Assembly (NCBI GenBank): GCA_000151295.1
Contig: GG745330.1
Coordinates: 776,102 to 840,101, forward strand
Reading direction: 5' to 3'
DNA: 64,000 nt
Origin: Allomyces macrogynus ATCC 38327
Taxonomy: Eukaryota > Blastocladiomycota > Blastocladiomycetes > Blastocladiales > Blastocladiaceae
Below, piece after piece: positions 57,101-64,000 of this stretch. The position numbers and the translations under genes are program-made. The notes under the pieces are model-generated. The model saw nothing but the letters and a program-made list of their open reading frames with translations. It searched no databases and was not told the DNA's origin. The stretch's first letter is position 1, and each line of letters begins with the position of its first letter.

Positions 57101-60100
57101 CTGAGTGTGTAAGCGCGGCGCGTGGAAAGCAACAACAAGCGCGCGGCCAAGGAAAACACGCACGGCTTGACATCGCGGTGGATCATGCCTACCGTTCGCA
57201 AAACAAAAGTCAGAACCGAGTTCAATCGCCACGACAAGACCAAGCACAGCCATACCTTGCGAGTGGATGTGGACCAACCCCTCGACGATCTGGTGAAACA
57301 GCCGCCACGCCTCGTTCGGCGTGATCCCTTGTTCAATCACGTCGCTCAGCGTGCGGTTCTCGCAGTACTCCATTTGAATAAACAGGTTCTTCTGGCTGCT
57401 ACCGAGCGAGTCACCCGACGCCGCGTCGCCGCTGCTCCGCGTCGTGCCCGTGCGCGTGCGACGGCGCTGCGGCACCGGAATCGCGCGTGGCCCCGGTCCC
57501 GGTCCTGGCCGTCCACGGCCGCGTCCACGACGCGGGCTCGGCTCCGAGTCTGACTCGGATTCAGAATCGGTCGACGCGCGGCGCGACGCCGCGCCCTTGC
57601 CATACTTGGGCTGCTGCGGCCGGCGCTTGAACGACTTGGACCGGTCAAACGAGATCCAATCGAGTTCGTCGTCCGGGTCCGACGCAAACATGAGCCGCGC
57701 CTCGTTCATGGCCGCGACATTGTCGCGACCGCTCGAGTCGGACGTGCTGAACCCGCTCGACGACGAGTCGGTGCCGGAACTGCTTGGCCGCGTTGCCCAG
57801 AACGGGCCGTTGCCCGCCGACGTGCTGTCCTCCTCACTCTCGTCGTCGTCGTCGTCGTCGTCGTCACTGCCGCCGCGGCTTTCATCGTCGCTCGACGACT
57901 CCGACTCCGACTCGGACGACTCGATATCGTTGCCGCAACTGGTCCCGTCGTCGTCCTCGTCGCTCGACCCTTCCATCCACATCCCCTGCGCGTCCTCGAT
58001 CCACGCCTGGTAGTACCGCACGCATCGCACCGAGGAGAGCCGCGACAGCGTGCGCACTTCGCGCAGCAGCTTGCGGTTCTCGTTGTCGTCGCGCGACAGC
58101 CGCACCGTCTTGATCGCGTAAACCCGCCCGTCGAGCTTGTTGCGCGCCTTGACGACCTGGCCAAACCCGCCATGCCCGACATACTCGACCTCCTCGAAAT
58201 CCGACTTGTACCGCGACGGCGCGGCCGTGGTGCCCGCCGACGCGCCGACCATTTGCGATAGGAACCCACCCGCGTGCGGGGACGTACCGAGCGGGAGCGT
58301 CGGGGCCACGTGAATCACGGCGAGCGAGTCGAGCGCGACCTGGCCCGCGAGCGGCTGCACGCGTCGCGCCAGGGACGCAAAGTAAATTGCGAGCTGGGCG
58401 GCCGGGACGGTGCGTGTGCGGTGAGCATCGACGCAAGCGCTTCCTTGAGCGACTTCGGAATCCGGTGCAGGATCTCGCGCGCTTCTTTGGCCGCGAGTCC
58501 CTCATCGGGGAGATCGGTCAGGCACCAGTTGCCATTGCCGCGTGCGGTGGGGCGTTGACCGCGCGCTGCCGCCGCCGGAGGGTCCCGGCGGTCCCACCAT
58601 CGGCCTGCCACAGGCTCATGACGGCCGCGGGCGTGTACCACTCAAGCACGGTCGGGCCAATGACGAGTACGAGAAACACGAGGGCGACATGGTAGATGTC
58701 GCGCCCACGCGCGTCTTCGAGGTCGGTCTGCCATGCCGCGGGCCATGCGGGTCCGCGCGACCCCATGGCCGCGGTCGCGCACGAGAGCTTGACGGCGCCG
58801 TCGCTCGTGACGAGAATGTGGGTGAGGTCGACGCAGTCATGCGAGGTGGTGCGGTGCAAGTGCGCGAGCGCGTCGAGGATTTGCGCAACGTAGCTGCACG
58901 CCAGGTTGATTTCGAGCTTGCGGCACTGAGAGATGAGACGCTCTGGACAGAGAGTAGAGATGATTCAAATGATTGGTCCAATGAACAAGTCGAGTCGCCA
59001 GTAAGGGAATGGCCAAACGCACCCAGCGTGCCATCCGGACAGGCCTCTTCGAGAGCCAAAAAGCTCCACGTGTTGTCGTCGCGGTGGATCAAGAAGTCGT
59101 AAAAAGTGCAAATGTGCGGATGGTCCGTGGCCAGCGTGCACGTCACGGCCAGCTCGCGCAAATCCTCGAGGAGCGATGCGGCCGCACCGGCATTGGTCGT
59201 GCGCAGAACGTGTGCCATGATCAGCAGCTCCGAGTGCGCGTCCGAGCACAGCAGCCGCACGACCTGGCTCGGGAAAATTGAGAGGTCGCCCGGCTTACCC
59301 GAGGGCACTGTGACGACTGTGGCCGACAACCGGCGCAGAATCACGAGCGAGTCAAAAATCGGCGAGTCCGGCAACTCGGGCGCGAGCGCGACCGCACGGC
59401 CCAAATGGAATCGGCGTCCCGCAGGCACGAGCGCGGCCAGGGCCACTTCGGACGTGCCATCGGCGATCGGTGCATCAATCAGCTGCGCCCACGGACAGGT
59501 CGTGCCGGCGACACCACCAAGTCCATTGGCCTCACGGGCCGCACGCGCGCGCTTCCAGGCCTCCTTGAGCTGCGCACGGCGTGCGTTTTCGCGCTCGAGG
59601 TGCATTTCGAGCTGCGCGGACTGGTGCTCGGCCTCCTTTTCGCGCGCCTTCTGTTCCTGGATCTCGCGCAGGCGCAACTGCGAGACCTGCTGCTGCCGCT
59701 CGAGTTCGTGCCGCGACTGCATGCGCTCGTAGGACGACGGCACGCCCGCGGCGAGTGGGCCCGCAATGACTTTCACGGAATGGTTGCTCGCGAGCCAGTC
59801 CTGGACGAACGTGGCCAGCTCGTAGACCATTTCCTGGCCGCGCAGTACGCGCGCCTTGGCGCGCAGCGTGGCCAAGAGCGTCGGCAATTGCGCGCGGTCG
59901 ACGCCCGTCGACTTGCCCAGCGCAATTTCGGGTACTTCGTGCGGGTAGTTGCGCGTGAACTTGATCTCGAGGTCGAGGTACACTTGCGTCTTGATGGCCG
60001 TGTGTTCAGCGGACGGGCTCAGTCGTAGGCGGAAATGCGGGCGCGCGGGTCCCGCGGGTGCGACTTTCCAAACATTTTGCGTGGTGATTTCTTCGAATTC

Positions 60101-60166
60101 GTCGACGAAAATGGCCTTGATCGCCTCGACCTCGTTGTCCTGGCGCTCTTGCACGACCGGGTCCAT
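54149..60166 (-). CDS. GCN2: eIF2alpha kinase Gcn2 (with multiple frame disruptions)
   Basis: All Gcn2 parts occur in order: an RWD domain (60166 on, NEVEAIKAIFVDEFEEI), a coiled coil, a pseudokinase, an active kinase (YVGHGGFGQVVKARNKLDGR with an acidic insert, MIHRDVKPKNIFLD, DFGLATTF, GTALYVAPEL, KVDIYSLGIILFELF), a HisRS-like domain and a C-terminal domain. The first exon is 60166-59023. Kinase exons are 57188-57164 (25 nt), 57085-56871, 56805-56769, 56701-56661 and 56592 on. The last exons end at 54993 and 54900-54149. Gcn2 senses uncharged tRNA and phosphorylates eIF2alpha. The frame changes near 58,535 and 58,410, and about eight times between 55,330 and 55,750, mostly by +1. The sequence between changes is well conserved. 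A His-rich stretch lies near 54,545-54,600. Assembly error or recent pseudogenisation are both possible. Confidence 0.85.
57838..57869. repeat. TCG/GAC trinucleotide run in GCN2
   Basis: A run of about nine TCG/TCG-like units encodes an aspartate-rich stretch in the acidic insert of the Gcn2 kinase domain. Such inserts are common in Gcn2/PEK kinases, and the run may vary in length between isolates. Confidence 0.7.
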
Positions 60167-61017
60167 GGTGAGCGTATCGTGGGTGCGCGCGAAGAGGGCG
60201 CGCGACAGCGGGCTCGAGCGGGGAGCAGCGAGGGAACGTGGGGCTTGGGAGAGCGGGCCTTACAGCGCCATGGTGATGGCGACTGCCGTCGATGACCGGC
60301 GTAGCGGGTTCAGAGGGGGGCACAGAACGAGGGCCGCCGGGAAAGGGGCCAAAATGGGTTGCTGGATTCGCGGCTTTGAGTGCCGGAGCGGGTGCTTGGG
60401 TGGTTGAGCGCCAAGTGTGGTCGTGGGCGGGCAGGCTTCTTGAACACGGCGCGGGTGGATCAGTCGAGCCAGAGGGAGGGAGAAGAGTAGAGTGCGGCAG
60501 GTCGCGGTGGAAGTGGCGGCAGCTGGTCGCCGTCGTCTTGATCGCGTTCGCGTTCGCGGCAGTCGGCGCCATCGTAGGTCGTCAACTGCCATCGACATGC
60601 GGGAGATGGTGAGCGGTGACGTGCCACAGACTCGCCTCAAAGTGAGTCGGGCCGAACACGTGAAGATCACACCATGTCTCACATTTTGTCTGAGTCACCG
60701 GCCGCTACTGTCTCGCGCTTCCGCTAGTTCTGTACCTCCAGCTCGCGCAAACTGCACCAAACTGCACACGTCCAGAACGCTCAAACTCCTGTCAACAATG
60801 CCAAGCTCGTCACCGCAGTCCAGCGATCCATGTTATCAACGATCGCGGCACTTTCAAGCCGAATCAGCATCCAGGCATCGAGCCAAAAGTGCGCAAGTTG
60901 TGACGACAACAACCGCTACAACAGTGTATTTACAGGCAACTCCGCTAGGCGAAAGAAAAAAAAAAATAAACAAAAATCCCAAAAACTCGACGGCAGCTCC
61001 CCAAAACCTAGGCATAA
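60167..61017. other. GCN2 upstream region and siderophore-synthetase 3' side
   Basis: This 851-bp region lies upstream of GCN2 and downstream of the siderophore synthetase; both are on the minus strand. An A-rich tract at about 60,950-60,990 (T in transcript sense) could be part of the synthetase 3' UTR. A long open frame on the plus strand from 60,492 has low-complexity Arg/Thr-rich sequence and no recognisable domain. Confidence 0.4.
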
Positions 61018-63309
61018 TCACTCGGCCGCGGCCACATCAGGCACGCGGCCCTCCTCGCCGCACTTCAACTTCTCCTCCTCATCAACTGCAAACAGCAGAT
61101 TCGGCACGCGCTCATAAACATAATCGCGGTACAGACCACCACACTTCATCCGCAGAAACGCCTTGGCGTCCACGTCGCGCTCATACAACCACGCGCGTGC
61201 GAGCGGGTGCGCGTCCCCACCAAACGGCGCAAGTTCGCCGCGCACCGCCTCGCGCACAACGCGCCACGCCGCGCCCGATTGGTGCAAGCCGATCACGCGC
61301 GCAAGCCGGTGCAGGTGGCACGCGACCATTGTGTGATACGCGACGCGGTAGGCGGCCTCGGGCGACGATGCGAGCTGGAACGATCCGGGACGCAGCTTGT
61401 CGGTCAGGTCGTCGTGCTTGTCCAGCGCGGCACGGTAGGTCGGCACGTGCACGAGCGCGCCGCCATAGTCGCGCACGGCGAACCCGACAAGTGCCGCATC
61501 ACCGTCACACTTGCCGGGCCGCACGCGCAAGAGCATGTTCTGCCCGTGGCCCTCAAACGCAAACGCGTACTTGGCGAGCGGCGGGACCAGGCACTGCACG
61601 AGCAATTTCGCGTACTCGGTGAACCACGCGAGCCGCTGCGCGGGCGAATGCAGTCCAAACGCGCGCACGACGTGCGGCACCCCCGTGGCCACGTCGCGCT
61701 CGACGAGGGCCGCGCACATAATCACCTTTTCGTCATGCGGCGCCAGGAGCCGTTCCGGATCGGCGCGCAGGACACAGCCCATGGCCTTGGCAACGGCCTC
61801 GTCCGGGTGGTCGAGCCCAATCGACGCGAATTCGTCAATCGGAAAAAGGAAATCGCGGCCTTCGTTGACGATATGCGCGATGGCGGACATGATGGGCGCG
61901 TTCTGCACCGTGTAGGGCGAGACAGTGCGCATCGCCGACGTGATGGTCATGGAAATCGACGTCTTGACGATCGCGCCGTCCGGGAACCACCGCTCGTCGG
62001 GCACGACAAGCGTGCGCGTGGATGCCTGCGCGAGCGCCGGGATCCGCACGCTGAGCGCCACGAATTCGGGGAAGTTGACGCGCACCCATGCCGCCTGGTG
62101 CCCGTGGACCGGGAACAGGACGTGGTCGGCCGGCACGCGCGCCGCGTCGTGCGACGGCAAGTGTTCGAGCAACCGTGGGTGCACGTCGCTGAGCCAAGTG
62201 CCATGCGCGTGCACGCGCGTGAGCGGCACGGCAAACAGGACCAGGTCCGGGAACTGCAGCGCGTGCATGCCGTCGGGCGTCGGGGTAAACGCGAGCGGAG
62301 CAAATGCACGACGCGTGCGGTGCATCTGTCGGGAGGGCAGGTGAAGTGACGGACGAGATGCGTCAGCGAAGTATCTGATGTTCTGGAACCTTCCACTTGG
62401 GAGTGTCCGCAACGAAAAGAGACCGTCGATCGCTTGCCCAAACCCTGAAATGGAAAGGGACATGAACGTACTGGATGTGTCGCGTGGCCTTCAACCACAG
62501 CATTCTCCCAGTCGAGCGCCGACGACGTGAGCGTCGGCAGCTTGCCGAGGTTGGGCGGGTGCTGGAAGAGAATGGCTGAAGGGCATGCGGGGAAGTGTCT
62601 GTTGTTGAAACCAGCACACACACAGGCCGCGCAGATGCAAGTGACACGCACCTTGAATCTGCGCGCTCGAGGCCAGCTCATCGCGAATCACAGCTGCGTT
62701 GCTTGCCGGCACCTGGTTCCAGGCTGCGACGGCGTCCCAGACGGCGCGCGGGTCGGCGGTTGTGGTCATCCCTGTCACATCAACCGTCGCAGCACGGGTC
62801 CCGTTGGCGCGCGCATCGCGAGACGCCACGACAAACGATGCGTTGCCGGCCAGGTCATCCGGGTCGAGGCACCGGATTTGCGCCGTTCCGGGCCGCGTGA
62901 GGGGCACGGCGCGCAACGATACGAGAATGGCCGCGACATTGCTGCTGCTGCCATGAACGTGAACGGCACCAGCGGGCGGCTCGAGCCGCGCCCACGCGAC
63001 GGGCGGCGTCCTCGTTGTAGACGGCGCGTTGGTGCCGGCCTTGCTGCCGAAATTCACGACGGCGACATGCGCTTGCAGGATGTCGGGATCGGTGGGCGCC
63101 GAGTCGAGCAAGGTCGCGTGCACGAGCCCCTCGTTGACGAGACAGGCGATAAGCCGCGAGGCCGTGGCAAACTGGGCCGCATGCTCGAACGAGTCGGACG
63201 CATCGGGATGCGACTGGTGGTGGAGGAGCTTGAGGGCGCCGAGAGCGCTTGAAGTAGCGGGCCTGCCCCGAGTAGTGGTGGTGCGTGTGGAGGTGATGGA
63301 CGGGGCCAT
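61018..63309 (-). CDS. NRPS-independent siderophore synthetase (IucA/IucC family)
   Basis: Three exons (63309-62652, 62575-62472, 62325-61018) give 689 residues. The substrate/ATP part contains ENAVVEGHATHPMHRTRRAF, the family EGHxxHPxxxxR motif. The core has KTSISMTITSAMRTVSPYTV from residue 375 (usual form KLSLxxxITxAxRT) and EGHGQNMLLRVRPG from 512, with the VRDYGG block about 20 residues later. The C-terminal third is helical and includes RMKCGGLYRDYVYE, as in the family. These enzymes adenylate citrate or a related carboxylic acid and join it to an amine or alcohol, making siderophores such as aerobactin or, in Mucoromycota, rhizoferrin. The product here cannot be told from sequence. The exon 1/2 junction uses the acceptor at 62,576, which alone restores frame. 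The second intron (146 nt) is longer than most here. Confidence 0.88.
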
Positions 63310-64000
63310 GGCTGCTGGTCGTGGTCAAGGCTTGGGGAATGGTTGGCGTTAGGAGCTGCAACACGACCCAACTCGAGGACCCAATTTTCGGCGATGTCGT
63401 TGATAGCACGGCGAGAGCAACGTTGAAGATCACGATGCGCGATCAGAGCGGCAAGGACTTCGCAATTTATAAATCCCTCCGCGCCGCGTCAGGGTCAGCG
63501 CGCGCGTGCACAAGCATCGAGATGCCGCGGCGATAGCGCGGTTGATGCAGCGCCGCTGACCGGCAACCCCTGCTAAGCAACGTCGGAAAACGTGCATGAC
63601 ATCGTGCACGACTCGCGCGTCCGTGCCAAGCATCGACATTCCCGCACAATAACGCGCTGAGGCCGCGGTGCTGGTCGGGCATGGTTCGCCGGCGTGGTTT
63701 ACCAAGCGGTGGCCCGCGGTGGCACAAAGGCGCTGAAGGGGATTCCTTCAAGGTTGCAGTTGATGGCATCCTGATTACTCACGGGCCGGGCCCCCCGCAT
63801 CCCGAGTCCAGAATCCGGTTCCTGTCGCCGATATCTTGGTGGGCAGTGGCGGCACACGCGTCCTCGTCGGAGACATGTTCGAGTATACATTTTCCCACGG
63901 ATGAACACCAGCCGTGCCCGCCCAGAGCCAAGGGTTGCCAAGAGTTGCCAAAGGCCAGTCGTCGTGGCCATCTTTACCTTGCGAGCCTGGACCAGGACAG
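63310..64000. promoter_or_regulatory. Upstream region of the siderophore synthetase
   Basis: These 691 bases run from the synthetase start to the window end. A TATAAA on the minus strand (63,471-63,466) lies 157 bases upstream of the ATG within an AT-rich word, a plausible TATA box in otherwise GC-rich DNA. GATA-type sites (TGATAG near 63,400, CGATAG near 63,530) would fit control by an iron-responsive GATA factor, but such short words occur by chance. No second gene is recognised. Confidence 0.4.

Noticed and set aside
63397..63537. GATA sites for an iron-responsive repressor upstream of the siderophore synthetase
   Set aside because: Only two six-base matches were seen, which is near chance for 690 bases. 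They are mentioned with the promoter but not claimed as regulatory sites.

Overview
The window is eukaryotic nuclear DNA, most likely from an early-diverging (zoosporic) fungus. It is GC-rich. It carries 20 genes and one clear pseudogene on both strands, most with several introns of about 65-92 nt. The gene set is fungal: a two-part biotin ligase (amidotransferase-like N-terminus plus ligase), acetolactate synthase small subunit, MRM1, AAR2, SEC5, PCC1, GCN2 and a DCK1/DOCK protein. Genes that most Dikarya lack (ABCA-type ABC transporters, RFWD3, an IucA/IucC-type siderophore synthetase) point to a basal lineage. Blastocladiomycota is my best guess, but it is inference only. No tRNA, rRNA, CRISPR array or intact transposon was recognised.

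Layout. 150-10,866: an intact ABCA-type transporter (minus), a TUG/UBX4-like p97 adaptor (minus), and a decayed ABCA-type pseudogene (plus). 10,971-15,237: PCC1 (an 83-residue KEOPS subunit) diverges from exocyst SEC5. 15,497-24,830: a SNF2/RING helicase, a PGAP1/Bst1-like GPI inositol deacylase and, facing it, a mucin-like single-pass surface protein. 25,292-32,037: a DOCK/Dck1 exchange factor, nearly all in one 5.9-kb exon. 32,869-41,938: a plus-strand run of NHP2, AAR2, MRM1, a rhodanese/dual-specificity MAP-kinase-phosphatase-like protein and ILV6. 42,082-47,204: a UFD1-domain/zinc-finger protein and RFWD3 (both minus). 47,542-53,826: BPL1, a probable mitochondrial PPR-like protein and a Bem46/ABHD13 hydrolase (plus). 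54,149-63,309: GCN2 and a NIS-type siderophore synthetase (both minus).

Exon models were built by hand from splice signals and phase. For the ABC transporter, UBX4-like, PCC1, SEC5, SNF2/RING, DCK1, NHP2, AAR2, MRM1, phosphatase, ILV6, UFD1-like, Bem46 and siderophore genes, the exons sum to an exact multiple of three and the joined protein reads continuously. PGAP1, RFWD3, the PPR-like gene and above all GCN2 contain frame changes that no intron explains. They may be assembly indels or real lesions.

Themes worth attention: introns whose 5' sites are nearly all GTRCG; micro-exons that carry exactly a catalytic motif (a 20-nt exon with the ABC P-loop, a 25-nt exon with the GCN2 catalytic loop); a cluster of frame changes in the GCN2 HisRS-like domain; and a siderophore synthetase of a class that is uncommon in fungi.
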